A stretch of 64,000 nt of DNA from Agrobacterium tumefaciens (GTDB lineage Bacteria; Pseudomonadota; Alphaproteobacteria; Rhizobiales; Rhizobiaceae). Below, piece by piece: positions 55,195 through 64,000 of this stretch. Below the pieces are notes generated by a model that worked only from the letters and a program-made list of their open reading frames with translations, was not told the DNA's origin and did not search any database. The stretch's first letter is position 1. Each line of letters opens with the position of its first letter. Where the stretch lies: positions 558,001-622,000 of the forward strand of contig NZ_SUPW01000002.1 of the NCBI RefSeq assembly GCF_013337285.1, read 5' to 3'. The position numbers and the translations under genes were made by a program.

Positions 55195-56889
55195 ATGTCC
55201 CGTTCAAGTGCCTATGGAAGCAGCCAGCCGCGCTGGCTGTTTCCTTTTGTGGTGAGTGTTGTTTTCGCACTCAGCGCCCTGCCGCTCGGCCGGCTCGCCT
55301 ATACCGGCATCATCTCATCACTCAATGGTGACATATGGCGGCTTCTCGCTGATCCCGCCCTTTGGGATGCGGCGCTGAACACGCTCTCCACCTCGTTTTT
55401 CGGCATGGCTATCTCGCTGGCGATTGGCGGCGCTTTTGCGCTTTCGCTGACGCTTTGCGATATACGCGGCAAGTCGATTTTAAGTTTTCTATTCATGCTG
55501 CCGATGATGATCCCGCCGCAGGTGACGGCGCTGTCGTGGATCGGCATGACCGGCCCGTCGAGCACGCTGTTGAAGGCCATCGGTCTTGCGCCGCCGATGG
55601 GATCGCCGCAGCCGCTCTATTCCATTGCGGGCATCGCGCTGCTGCTCGGCGTGCAGCATGCGCCGCTCGTCTATCTGTCGCTGCGCGCCGGTCTGTTGGC
55701 CCTGCCGCAGGATGGCATCGAGGCCGCCAAGCTTTCCGGTGCTTCGCCGCGGCGTGTGCTGGTCGATATCATCCTGCCGCTTTCCACGCCGGGGCTGATT
55801 GCCGGCGCGGCGATTTCTTTCGTGTCCAATGTTGGCAATTTCGGCATTCCGGCCATCCTCGGCATACCTGGCTCGATCTTTACCTTGCCGACGCTGATTT
55901 ACAGCCGTTTCGCCAGTTTCGGCACCAGCACCTTCGGCGATATCGCCATCCTCTCCACCATGATCGCCATCATCTCGGTCGCCGGGCTTGCGCTTCAGGA
56001 ACGGGCGATGAAGGGCAGGGACTATCGGATCATCGGCCTTTCCGGCAAGGCCGCGACGTTTGGGCTGGCGCGCTGGCGGGTCCCGGCGGAGCTTGCCCTG
56101 TGGCTTGTGCTGTTCTTCATGCTGGTTGCGCCGCTTGCCGCGCTGATGGCAAGCTCGCTCGCTCCCGCTTACGGCGTGCCGCTCAGCCTCAAGACCGTGA
56201 CGCTGCATGCCTATGAGGAACTGCTCTACCGCCAGAGTGTCACCCGTACCGCCTTCCGCAATTCGCTGTTTCTGGCAACCGCCACATCGCTTTGCCTGCT
56301 GGCGGTGACGGTGCTGACCGCTTATTTTCTGGTGCGCGGCAAAAGCCGCTTCATGTTCCTGCTCTCGGCGCTGGTGGATATTCCCTATGCGCTGCCGGGC
56401 GTAGTTATCTCGGTGTCCTTCGTGCTGCTGTTCGCAGCCCCCATTCCGCTGCTGGGCTTCACACTTTACGGCACGATCTGGATCATTCTGCTCGCCTATT
56501 TTTCCTCCTTCTTCGCCGTCAGCCTGAAACCCATGGTCAGCGCCTTCCTGCAATTCGATCCGTCGCTGGAAGAGGCCGCACGGCTGTCCGGCGCCGGTTT
56601 CTGGCGGCGGCTCACGGATATCATCCTGCCGCTGGTCGGGCCTGCGGCGGGGGCGTCGGTCATCCTGGTTTTCCTGATCGCCTGCAACGAGCTGACGGTT
56701 TCGGCGCTCCTGTGGTCGGCCGGCACGCAGACGCTCGGCGTGCTCATCTACAATCTTGATGACAGCGGCAGCTTCGATCTTGCTTCGGCACTTTCGGTGC
56801 TCGTCGTCATCATGGTGATTTTCCTCATGTTGCTGCTCGAAATTCTGGGGCGCTATCTGCCGAAAGGAGTGGTCCCTTGGCGAAACTGA
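55195..56889 (+). CDS. ABC transporter permease, fused double-domain (AfuB/FbpB type)
   Basis: A 564-aa permease with two BPD_transp_1 domains (about 12 helices) in one chain. There are two EAA loops contacting the ATPase: GIEAAKLSGASPRRVLVDII and SLEEAARLSGAGFWRRLTDI. Fused permeases are the rule in the ferric-iron uptake subfamily. The ATPase gene starts inside its last codons (12-bp overlap). Confidence 0.92.
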   Translation: MSRSSAYGSSQPRWLFPFVVSVVFALSALPLGRLAYTGIISSLNGDIWRLLADPALWDAALNTLSTSFFGMAISLAIGGAFALSLTLCDIRGKSILSFLFMLPMMIPPQVTALSWIGMTGPSSTLLKAIGLAPPMGSPQPLYSIAGIALLLGVQHAPLVYLSLRAGLLALPQDGIEAAKLSGASPRRVLVDIILPLSTPGLIAGAAISFVSNVGNFGIPAILGIPGSIFTLPTLIYSRFASFGTSTFGDIAILSTMIAIISVAGLALQERAMKGRDYRIIGLSGKAATFGLARWRVPAELALWLVLFFMLVAPLAALMASSLAPAYGVPLSLKTVTLHAYEELLYRQSVTRTAFRNSLFLATATSLCLLAVTVLTAYFLVRGKSRFMFLLSALVDIPYALPGVVISVSFVLLFAAPIPLLGFTLYGTIWIILLAYFSSFFAVSLKPMVSAFLQFDPSLEEAARLSGAGFWRRLTDIILPLVGPAAGASVILVFLIACNELTVSALLWSAGTQTLGVLIYNLDDSGSFDLASALSVLVVIMVIFLMLLLEILGRYLPKGVVPWRN

Positions 56890-57905
56890 TCCTCAACCGC
56901 CTGTCGAAAAATTTCGGATCCGGATCGAAGCCCGCCGTCGACGACGTGTCGCTCACCGTGCGCGACGGTGGCTTTCTCGCCTTGCTCGGCCCTTCCGGCT
57001 GCGGCAAGACGACGGTGCTGCGCATGATTGCCGGTTTTGAACAGCCGACCGACGGCTCCATCCTGCTTGGCGAACGCGTGCTGGCCGATGGGGGCAGCAT
57101 GGTGCCGCCGGAGCGGCGCAACATGGCGATGGTGTTCCAGTCCTATGCGCTTTGGCCGCATATGTCAGTTGCTGACAATGCCGGTTATCCTTTGAAAGTC
57201 CGCGGCATTTCGGGCGAGAAATATCGCGAAAAGGTGCGTCAGGCGCTGGCAGCCGTGCGTCTCGAAAGTTTTGCGGACCGCCGTCCTGCCGAATTGTCCG
57301 GCGGTCAGCGGCAACGCGTGGCGCTCGCCCGCTGCCTCGTTACCGAGCCTGATGTGGTGCTGCTCGACGAGCCGCTCGCCAACCTCGACCGGCATCTGCG
57401 TCAGGAGATGGAGGAGACGTTTCGCGAATTCCACATCCGCTCCGGCGCGACGATGATCTATGTCACCCATGATCAGGCCGAGGCCATGGCGCTTGCCACC
57501 GATGTTGCCGTCATGTCGCAGGGCAAGCTGTTGCAGGTGGCGGCACCGGCGGAGCTTTACGCGCGGCCGGAGGGCCGGCTGGTCGGCTCGTTGGTGGGGC
57601 AGGGGGCGATCCTGACCCTCCCGGTAGCGGAAGGGGTTGCGCGCGATCTTGACTGGACGACACTTCGGGCGGCGATGGAGAGTGGCAGACACTTGCCGCA
57701 GGCGGATATTCTCGTGCGGCCGCAGGATGTGGTGCGGGACGCGGAGGGTGTCAGCTGCACAATTACTTCGGTTCTTTACGAGGGCGAGCGTTATGCTCTC
57801 CGTCTCGACCTGCCAGACGGGCAGGCGCTTCGGGCCTATTCCCGGGAAGCGGTCGCTGTCGGAGATCGCGTGCCGGTTGCGATTCGTGCGGCGTGGCGTC
57901 TTTAG
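56877..57905 (+). CDS. ABC transporter ATP-binding protein (AfuC/PotA type)
   Basis: A 342-aa ATPase. Walker A GPSGCGKTT, Q-loop FQSYALWPHM, signature LSGGQRQR, Walker B VVLLDEPLANLD and H-loop YVTHDQAEA are intact. The C-terminal about 100 residues are a TOBE-type regulatory domain. The start is a TTG at 56877 overlapping the permease stop. Confidence 0.93.
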   Translation: MAKLILNRLSKNFGSGSKPAVDDVSLTVRDGGFLALLGPSGCGKTTVLRMIAGFEQPTDGSILLGERVLADGGSMVPPERRNMAMVFQSYALWPHMSVADNAGYPLKVRGISGEKYREKVRQALAAVRLESFADRRPAELSGGQRQRVALARCLVTEPDVVLLDEPLANLDRHLRQEMEETFREFHIRSGATMIYVTHDQAEAMALATDVAVMSQGKLLQVAAPAELYARPEGRLVGSLVGQGAILTLPVAEGVARDLDWTTLRAAMESGRHLPQADILVRPQDVVRDAEGVSCTITSVLYEGERYALRLDLPDGQALRAYSREAVAVGDRVPVAIRAAWRL

Positions 57906-57964
57906 ACTATTGGCGAGGCGGGGTTGGAGCGGCTAAGCTCCTATTCCAGCAACAGGAATGAAAC

Positions 57965-59074
57965 ATGTCGCTTCGGCTTGCCACCTTCAATATCGAAAAT
58001 CTTCTCACCCGTTTCGATTTCACCGGTTTTCGCAACCAGACGCGGCGCGACAGGGCGATCCAGCTGTTCGATATCAGGGACGAGGCGACTTATCAGGCGC
58101 TGGAAAGCGCGCGGACCGTCTCCTCAACTGACGATACGCGCCAGCTTTCGGCGCTCGCCATAGCTGACGCGGATGCTGATATTCTCTGCCTGCAGGAGGT
58201 CGATAACATGGCCGCGCTGCAGGCCTTCGAATATGGCTATCTTTACCGCATGGTCGGCAATGGCTATCTGCAGAAATATCTGGTCGAGGGCAATGACAGC
58301 CGCGGCATCGATGTCGCCGTCGTCATGCGGGAGCAGACCCGTGATGGCGACAAGATCGAGGTGGTCGACATCAAGAGCCATGCGGCGCTGACCTATCGCA
58401 ATCTCGATCTCTTCAATCCGGCGCTGGCTGCGACCAACCAGATCGATGACAAGATTTTCAAACGGGATTGCCTGGAAATCGACCTCCGCATCGGCGGCAA
58501 GCCGCTGACGCTTTACGTCACACATTTCAAATCCATGACCAATTCCCGCGACCCCGTCGATGCCCGGCTCGCCACCATGCCGATCCGCGAGGCGGAAGCC
58601 ATGGCCGTGCGCCGTATCATCGAAAACCGCTGGGGTGTCGGCAATACGCGCAACAAGAATTTCGCCATCTGCGGCGATATGAACGACTATCAGGAGCGTG
58701 TGGCGATTTCCGGCGACCGGCGCAACGGCTATAGTTTTGCGCCCGTCGAGGAGGCGAGGAGCGCGCTCGATGTCTTCACCGCCGATGATTTCGTCACCAA
58801 TCCGATGCTGCGCCGCGATGTCATGGATCGCTGGACACTCTACCATTCGCGTGGGCCGCAGGAGCAGCACCTGTGCCAGCTGGATTATATCTGGCTTTCA
58901 CCGCGTCTGGCTGAAATCAATGCTACAAGGGCTCCTGAAATCATCCGGGCGGGCCAGCCGTATCGCACCATCTTTCCGCCTGGGCAGGAGGTGGAGCGTT
59001 ATCCGCGCACCGGTTGGGATCGCCCCAAGGCGTCCGACCATTGCCCTGTCGTGATGACGCTGGACTTGATCTAG
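57965..59074 (+). CDS. Endonuclease/exonuclease/phosphatase-family protein
   Basis: A 369-aa EEP-fold enzyme. Motifs in order: RLATFNIENLL (metal Asn), LCLQEVDN (catalytic Glu), RGIDVAVVM, YVTHFKS, CGDMNDY (Asp/Asn) and SDHCPVVM (Asp-His). All catalytic residues are present. Substrate may be DNA, phosphoesters or phosphoinositides; no signal peptide. Monocistronic. Confidence 0.88.
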   Translation: MSLRLATFNIENLLTRFDFTGFRNQTRRDRAIQLFDIRDEATYQALESARTVSSTDDTRQLSALAIADADADILCLQEVDNMAALQAFEYGYLYRMVGNGYLQKYLVEGNDSRGIDVAVVMREQTRDGDKIEVVDIKSHAALTYRNLDLFNPALAATNQIDDKIFKRDCLEIDLRIGGKPLTLYVTHFKSMTNSRDPVDARLATMPIREAEAMAVRRIIENRWGVGNTRNKNFAICGDMNDYQERVAISGDRRNGYSFAPVEEARSALDVFTADDFVTNPMLRRDVMDRWTLYHSRGPQEQHLCQLDYIWLSPRLAEINATRAPEIIRAGQPYRTIFPPGQEVERYPRTGWDRPKASDHCPVVMTLDLI

Positions 59075-59204
59075 AGAATTTCTGAGTCTCTTCAAAACGT
59101 GAAAGCGCTATAACTATTTGTTTTTAAGTATTTTTCCAAAATAGAAGCGATTCCGTTTTTAGTGGAAATGCTTTAGCCGCCGGCAGCATACCGATTGATG
59201 CCGG

Positions 59205-60962
59205 CTATCCGTTGGCGACCTTTGGAAAATAGGTGGCCCAGACTCGGTTGCGGCCGGCGCGCTTGGCTTCATAAAGCCGGTCGTCGGCGATTGCGATCAA
59301 CTCGTCCCAGCTGCTTATCGCCCGCGCTTCCTGCCACACAACGCCAAAGCTTGCCGTCAGCGATAGGCCGCTCTCCTCATCGATCATCTGCGCTTCGATC
59401 AGGCGGCGAAGACGGTCGGCGGTTGCCGTCGCGGTGGCGTGGCTGACGTCCTGCAGCACGACGACGAATTCCTCACCGCCGTAACGAGCCAGAATATCGT
59501 TCTTGCGCAATGCGCTGCGCAAAAGCCCCGCGGTCTTTTGCAGCGCGAGGTCGCCCATGGCGTGGCCATAACGGTCGTTGATCGATTTGAAGTGGTCGAT
59601 ATCGACAATCATCACGCCGAGCGACTGATACTGTTCCTCGCCGCTCAATATGGCACGAACGGCCCTTTCCAGCGCACGGCGATTGAAGACACTCGTCAAG
59701 GCATCGGTTTCAGAGAGCGTGCGCAGCTGTTCTGCCAGTGCGCGCTGCTGGTTTTCCATTTCGCCCTTCTGGCGAAGCTGCTCACGCAGGAAATCAAGTT
59801 CCTCGAACATCTTCTTCACTTCCGGGGCAACCCTGTCTTCACAACGGGTTTCGGAAAGGTCACCGGCGGCGATCGCGGCGATCTGCGCCCGGACGGATTG
59901 CATGGGCTGGAACAGCATCGTTCGATAGACCGATGTGAGCCGCAGCAGAACCAGAACCGCGAAGGCGGCGAGCAGAAGGGATGCTCCGCCAAAGACCAGA
60001 GCCTCGTTCTTCCTTTTTTCGAGCCTTGCCCGGGTTTCGGAGAGGATGAGATCGCGCAGGGCATCGGACGAGCGCATGCCGGCAATATAGTTCCTGGAGA
60101 ATTCAAGAATGCCCGGCTGGGCGGAGGGTATGGCTATCACGATCGTATTCTGCGCGTAACGCAACGCCTGACCGAAATAATAGGTCTCCATATCCTGAAA
60201 CGCCTTGTCCAGTTGCGGCGTCGACAGATAGGCGGCGGTGTAGTTGATCAGCGACGCTTTCAGCGACAGCAGGCTCTGCATCTCATTATCGAATTTGGCG
60301 CGATAACCCAGCTTTTCCTGCCTGTTTGCCCGCAGGCTCATCACCACATAGGAGCCGAGTCGGCCAATCCTGTCACGCATCACGCCGGCGGTGCCGGTCA
60401 TCGCGATGTCGATCGCCACGTCGGGCGTGACCTTGATGACGGCACGTGCCACTTTGCCGCGCAGCAGGTTTACGCTATCAGCCGCCTTGAACATCGATAA
60501 AATCGCGTTGGACATGGCGCTTTGGCTGCGTGTGGAAGGGGGGGACGCGGCAACGCGATCCACCGCTTCGCGGGATTGCGCCAGTTTCTGGCGGGTTTCG
60601 GCAAGTGATTTGGCGAATTCAGGCTGGGCCTTGATTTCCTCGGTGAAGGAAACTTCAAGTTCCGACAACTTGTCATCCGTCGCCTTGCGTGCAGCTGCAA
60701 GTCCCTCGACCAGCTTCGGATCGGGGGCGGGTGCGCCCATCAGATTGTTTGCAGGGCCGCGCTCGGCCGAGATCAGCCATGCGGACTGAAGGGCGGTTTC
60801 GAAACGGGTGAGCTGGGCGGCATTGGTGCGGTAACGCAGATAATTGGAGACACTTGGCACCGCGGCGAGAGTGGCCAGCAGGATTGAACTCGCGGCGATG
60901 ACGATCGTGCCTGTCAGCTGTATTTTCTGTATGCTCGCGCGCATCTGAGGCGTAATTCTCAC
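59205..60962 (-). CDS. Membrane-bound diguanylate cyclase (GGDEF)
   Basis: A 585-aa c-di-GMP synthase. N-terminal membrane helix (about 15-40), a long helical periplasmic sensor, a second helix (about 320-345) and a HAMP-like linker precede the GGDEF domain. Its active site is GGEEF (ARYGGEEFVVVLQ), with an inhibitory RxxD I-site (RKND) five residues before it, so product feedback is likely. No EAL domain. The start may be GTG 60962 or ATG 60944; neither has a strong ribosome-binding site. Confidence 0.9.
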   Translation of the reverse strand: MRITPQMRASIQKIQLTGTIVIAASSILLATLAAVPSVSNYLRYRTNAAQLTRFETALQSAWLISAERGPANNLMGAPAPDPKLVEGLAAARKATDDKLSELEVSFTEEIKAQPEFAKSLAETRQKLAQSREAVDRVAASPPSTRSQSAMSNAILSMFKAADSVNLLRGKVARAVIKVTPDVAIDIAMTGTAGVMRDRIGRLGSYVVMSLRANRQEKLGYRAKFDNEMQSLLSLKASLINYTAAYLSTPQLDKAFQDMETYYFGQALRYAQNTIVIAIPSAQPGILEFSRNYIAGMRSSDALRDLILSETRARLEKRKNEALVFGGASLLLAAFAVLVLLRLTSVYRTMLFQPMQSVRAQIAAIAAGDLSETRCEDRVAPEVKKMFEELDFLREQLRQKGEMENQQRALAEQLRTLSETDALTSVFNRRALERAVRAILSGEEQYQSLGVMIVDIDHFKSINDRYGHAMGDLALQKTAGLLRSALRKNDILARYGGEEFVVVLQDVSHATATATADRLRRLIEAQMIDEESGLSLTASFGVVWQEARAISSWDELIAIADDRLYEAKRAGRNRVWATYFPKVANG

Positions 60963-61154
60963 TGCAATGGTTATGTTTCATCGCCATCTTACCGGCGCTG
61001 CGTAAATACTTCGCTTATTTTCCGGGCCTTTGCCGTGATGATGGTCTTCGGACCGATGGGCGCATGTGATGTGGAAAAGATATGCACTGGTGCCGTGTCA
61101 TCAGTTTTCGCTTTACACCAAGTCAGAATCTGATAGTTGGCAAGGCACTGGATT

Positions 61155-61230
<76 letters not shown>

Positions 61231-61290
61231 GTATTTTCAATAGCTTGAACCTGCCCCCATCCGCACTTTAGTTGCTTTTCCGGACCGCAT

Positions 61291-61644
61291 TTACCGCTTG
61301 ATGTGGTAAAGCTTGTGCACGATCGACCAGTTGCCGTCGTGTTCCAGCAGGGACAGGTATTCGTAAAAATCCATGCCATCGAAACTTGTCGTCAGCTTCA
61401 CCGAGGCGCTGTCGCCCTCCTTGTCGATGCCGAGGATTTCGAAGGTGGGGTCGTGGTCGGGCAGGCCGCGTTCGCTTTTTCGCATCTGGTCAACGAAGTC
61501 TTCCAGAGACAGCCATTCGGTTTCGCCTTCGAAGGTGCCGACGATGTTGGCGCGTGGATCGAAAACGTCACGCATCAGGCCCTCATCGGCATAGGCCATG
61601 GCGTGTACATAGTCCGTGACGGTCTGGGTAATGGTTTGCGGCAT
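61291..61644 (-). CDS. NTF2-like/SnoaL-fold protein
   Basis: A 117-aa small cone-fold protein: VTDYVHAMAYADEGLMRDVFDPRANIVGTFEGE, a C-terminal DGMDFYEYLSLLEHDGNWSIVHKLYH. Such proteins are putative lumazine-binding or isomerase-type enzymes; function unknown. ATG 61644 follows GGGAGGG at correct spacing; the frame to 61791 is not needed. Confidence 0.82.
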   Translation of the reverse strand: MPQTITQTVTDYVHAMAYADEGLMRDVFDPRANIVGTFEGETEWLSLEDFVDQMRKSERGLPDHDPTFEILGIDKEGDSASVKLTTSFDGMDFYEYLSLLEHDGNWSIVHKLYHIKR

Positions 61645-62041
61645 CGGATCATCCCTCCCTTCAGATCCAAAAGCCGAGCTTACACCCGTTGGTGAGTTTC
61701 CACCATAACCTCCTGAAAACGCGCTCCTTACGCCTTCGCAAAAGTGTTTTACGGTGGCCTGCCACAAAGGCGACGCGTGGAGTGGCGGCATGTTTTGCGG
61801 TCGCTTTCCACAATTTTGTCCCGCCTGTCATTATAGTCGCCTTGGGTCCGACAAATTTCGGCATCATGGGCTTTTCCGCCGGTCGTCCTGCGGTGCGCCA
61901 TGAGGCTTTTATGTGGGCTTTGCCGGTTTAACCGCCGGTGCGGGGTGCCGCGCGGGGTGGATTTGGCCTATGATCCGCCCGCAGGTCCTGTGACGGTGGT
62001 ATCAGGCATGCGGGTAACAGTTTGCGTTTGAAGGTGGTTTT
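61645..62041. other. 397-bp intergenic region with no recognisable feature
   Basis: The only ORF on the plus strand (61689-61931) has no ribosome-binding site and no recognisable family. I see no RNA gene, repeat or terminator. The region between two divergent genes presumably carries their promoters. Confidence 0.45.
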
Positions 62042-62644
62042 GTGATCGATCCCTATGTTTTGCTTGGCGTGGAGCGTGATGCCGACGAGGCGGCGATCAA
62101 GTCGGCCTATCGCAAGGTTGCCAAGGCCGCCCACCCCGACAGCGGTGGCGATACCGATCAATTCGCCCGGCTGCAGACGGCTTACGAGCTATTGAAGGAC
62201 CCGGTGCGGCGCAGGGTGTTCGACGATACCGGTTACGACCCGCAGCTGGCCGACGCCAAGGACCTGAAGGGCCTGCTGATGCTGGAAACACTGGTCAACG
62301 AGTTCATTCTGGATGAGCGCGAACCGGGAAGTTTTGATCCCGTGGCGGCCATGCGCCGCAAGCTGACCGACGATATTCTCAAAAGCCGCTTCCATATTCT
62401 CGAACTCGAACGGCACCGCACGCGGGTTCGCAAACACATGGATCGTCTCGGCCGCAAGCCGGAAACCGATGTGCTGAGTTCCATGCTGCGCGCCCGCAGC
62501 CAGTCGATCGCCGAAGCCATCCGCAATGCGGAAGCTCAGATCGAGGCAATCGAGCAGGCCTATACGATGCTCGAGGGTTATTCCTATGAGCTGGAGACCA
62601 TGGTGCTTTCCGAACCGCTGCTGAAAGGCGAGGCGGCGGAATAA
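62042..62644 (+). CDS. J-domain (DnaJ-like) protein
   Basis: A 200-aa co-chaperone. An N-terminal J domain (YVLLGVERDADEAAIKSAYRKVAKAAHPDSGGD) with the essential HPD motif should stimulate an Hsp70 ATPase. There is no Gly/Phe or zinc domain. The C-terminal 120 residues are helical and unlike DnaJ. Start is GTG 62042, preceded by AAGGTGG. Confidence 0.85.
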   Translation: MIDPYVLLGVERDADEAAIKSAYRKVAKAAHPDSGGDTDQFARLQTAYELLKDPVRRRVFDDTGYDPQLADAKDLKGLLMLETLVNEFILDEREPGSFDPVAAMRRKLTDDILKSRFHILELERHRTRVRKHMDRLGRKPETDVLSSMLRARSQSIAEAIRNAEAQIEAIEQAYTMLEGYSYELETMVLSEPLLKGEAAE

Positions 62645-62651
62645 TCGCTCT

Positions 62652-63263
62652 TCAGGGGCCGTTGACCAGTGCGAGAATGAGCTTGTGCACCCGCCCGCCG
62701 GGGGAAAGCTCGTCGCGGTCGAAATCACGGCCGCGCTGGCGTTGCTCGTTGGAAAGCTCACCCAGCCGTTGCTGCAGGACAACGCGCACCTTCTGGCATT
62801 TCGGATCGTTTTCTGCCCTCAGACCAGTGCTGAATGCTTCGATTTTCTGCACCATGTCGAGAATATGGTCGCCATGGACGCGCTCATGGGTTTCGACGCC
62901 GGAAATGAAGGTTTTCCAGCTGGCGGCAACGGCGGATGGCAATTGCGCCGGTGCTTTCGGCCAGGTGTAGATGATGGTGAGATTGGGCCTTGCTGTGGCC
63001 AGCACACAGGCGCCATCCGGCTGCGGACGATAATCCCGACGCCAGGTCAGCTTGAAGGTCGTGTGGGCGATCGCCTGTACGCCGGCGGTCGGGCCGCGTT
63101 CGCCGATCGACTGGTACAACGCACCGCCGGTATTGCCGCTGATGGCATAGGTTTTTATCTGCTCTGCGGGTTTCCAGCCGGTCGATTGCGCGGACAGCGG
63201 AACGGCGCTTAGCAACATCATAACGGTGCTGGTGGCGAGGGCGGAGACGGTCTTGGCGGGCAC
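62652..63263 (-). CDS. DUF922 secreted zinc-dependent protease-like protein
   Basis: A 203-aa exported protein. The signal peptide (about 1-24, PLSAQST) is followed by a DUF922 domain with the HExxH metal motif (VETHERVHGDHIL). The DUF922 family is related to zinc peptidases. The start is GTG 63263 with AAGGA upstream; the ORF open to 63599 is non-coding. Confidence 0.78.
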   Translation of the reverse strand: MPAKTVSALATSTVMMLLSAVPLSAQSTGWKPAEQIKTYAISGNTGGALYQSIGERGPTAGVQAIAHTTFKLTWRRDYRPQPDGACVLATARPNLTIIYTWPKAPAQLPSAVAASWKTFISGVETHERVHGDHILDMVQKIEAFSTGLRAENDPKCQKVRVVLQQRLGELSNEQRQRGRDFDRDELSPGGRVHKLILALVNGP

Positions 63264-63375
63264 GCATGGATCCTTGGTGATTTGCGAGCCGAAGATAGGC
63301 GAGAGGCGGGCTGTCAGGCAAGGGTCTGTGCGATGGGAGTGCCAGATGCCTGGGCGGAATATAACGCATGAAAAA

Positions 63376-63400
63376 CCCCCGCGATGACGGATCGCGGGGG
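63376..63400 (-). terminator. Intrinsic terminator of the PRC-barrel gene
   Basis: A 10-bp stem CCCCCGCGAT/ATCGCGGGGG (63376-63400) with a GACGG loop; on the minus strand it ends in TTTTT. It lies 24 bp past the PRC-barrel stop. Confidence 0.85.
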
Positions 63401-63423
63401 CAAGCTTGCGACTGCAGGGGTAA

Positions 63424-63879
63424 TCAGTCGTCCAGCTTGTCGTAGTCGAGCTTCGGCGCGTTCTGCAGCGCTTCCTTGGTGGTGTCGACATAGGCCTTCC
63501 ATGTGCCGTTGTCGTTGTGAACCGCGACGGAGGCCGGGTCGAGCACCACATAGCTCTTGTCGATGCCGAGGAAACCGCCGACGCTGGCCACAAGGCCAAT
63601 CACCGACTTGCCGTCGCCAATGACGACATCCTCGATTTCGCCGATGTTTTCGTTCTGGGCGTTGTAGATGTCGAGACCGTCGAGCTGGGAGGCGGTGAGA
63701 TCGGTCTTCTGGACATTCACGAACTTCAGCGGGCCGGTGGCCTTGGTGCCCATGGTGATGCCGGGGCCGGACAAAGTCGCATCCGCGCCGACGGCAGGGG
63801 CCGTGGTTGCCGTCTGGGCAAAAGCCACGGAAGAAGAGAGCACTGCCGCGGAAGCGAGCGCGATGACTTTGATTTTCAT
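63424..63879 (-). CDS. PRC-barrel domain secreted protein
   Basis: A 151-aa protein with a signal peptide (1-22, VAFAQTA) and one PRC-barrel domain (about 60-140: LDGLDIYNAQNENIGEIEDVVIGDGKSVIGLVASVG). PRC-barrel proteins in Rhizobiaceae are often abundant stress-induced periplasmic proteins. An EcfG-type promoter lies about 50 bp upstream, supporting that role. Confidence 0.88.
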   Translation of the reverse strand: MKIKVIALASAAVLSSSVAFAQTATTAPAVGADATLSGPGITMGTKATGPLKFVNVQKTDLTASQLDGLDIYNAQNENIGEIEDVVIGDGKSVIGLVASVGGFLGIDKSYVVLDPASVAVHNDNGTWKAYVDTTKEALQNAPKLDYDKLDD

Positions 63880-63923
63880 GATGTTTCTTCCCTTTGTATG
63901 CTGAACATTGCGTTCGGGGAGGA

Positions 63924-63948
63924 AACGGTGAAGCGCGAATTTGGTTCC
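63924..63948 (-). promoter_or_regulatory. EcfG-type (general stress) promoter of the PRC-barrel gene
   Basis: On the minus strand: GGAAC (63948-63944), a 16-bp spacer, CGTT (63927-63924). This is the consensus for the alphaproteobacterial general stress sigma factor (EcfG/RpoE2). It points at the gene whose ATG is at 63879. Confidence 0.7.
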
Positions 63949-64000
63949 GCGTGGGAGGACGTGAAAATTTGGTCTATGCTGAAAGATGAAACAGTCGCGA

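Noticed and set aside
61689-61931. 80-aa ORF between the NTF2-like and J-domain genes
   Set aside because: No ribosome-binding site, no family resemblance and atypical amino-acid composition.

Overview
The window looks like ordinary chromosome of an alphaproteobacterium of the family Rhizobiaceae, most likely Agrobacterium. The evidence is GC-rich coding sequence with NCS/GCS codon bias, a two-piece (circularly permuted) tmRNA with tag ANDNNAKEYALAA, linked hflK-hflC-degP genes, an SspB adaptor beside ssrA, and Rhizobiaceae-type palindromic intergenic repeats. There is no phage, IS element, CRISPR array or conjugation module. The species call is an inference from gene content and protein style, not from a database search.

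Layout. 1-7.6 kb: the 5' end of pncA, a DUF2778 (L,D-transpeptidase-like) envelope protein, a pair of small YdcZ/DMT transporters, a GT25 glycosyltransferase, a UvrD/PcrA helicase, a DUF4304 protein and an AhpD-like protein. 7.8-17.5 kb: an RND efflux adaptor/pump pair, a D-2-hydroxyacid (FAD) dehydrogenase and a giant AsmA-like protein. 17.7-20.4 kb: small conserved proteins, sspB and ssrA. SspB is expected to deliver ssrA-tagged proteins to ClpXP. 20.5-25.9 kb: thyA-folA (dTMP synthesis and folate recycling) and hflK-hflC-degP (membrane and periplasmic protein quality control). 26-31 kb: SDR, GNAT, serB, divergent miaA and a HerA-type ATPase. 31.2-33.9 kb: ilvB-ilvH behind a leader-peptide attenuator; ilvC lies 16 kb further on, at 50.2 kb.

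34-44.6 kb is a regulatory and accessory stretch. It holds an unknown 402-aa protein, two separate ArsR + SRPBCC pairs with candidate operators, an aldo/keto reductase, a LysE exporter, an ECF sigma/anti-sigma operon led by a secreted protein, a DoxX fusion protein, a RecD-like helicase and a MerR-LuxR fusion regulator. 44.8-54 kb: pdxJ, a type II NADH dehydrogenase, a zinc alcohol dehydrogenase with a divergent AraC regulator, a TetR regulator, ilvC, a YefM-YoeB toxin-antitoxin pair, fucU and an aminotransferase. Two copies of a palindromic repeat lie at 49.2 and 53.9 kb. 54.2-64 kb: a three-gene ABC importer of the ferric-iron/AfuABC type, an endonuclease/exonuclease/phosphatase-fold protein, a membrane diguanylate cyclase, tRNA-Thr(TGT), an NTF2-like protein, a J-domain protein, a DUF922 protease and a PRC-barrel protein behind a good EcfG-type general-stress promoter.

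I found no obviously new multi-gene system. The most worthwhile signals are regulatory: the probably leaderless ilvB leader peptide and attenuator, the tandem ArsR operators overlapping a start codon, the autoregulated ECF promoter, the EcfG promoter, the TGTACA operator of the toxin-antitoxin pair, and the 47-bp perfect inverted repeat at 49.15-49.33 kb. Among proteins, the MerR-LuxR fusion, the unknown 402-aa protein and an alcohol dehydrogenase lacking two of its four structural-zinc cysteines stand out.
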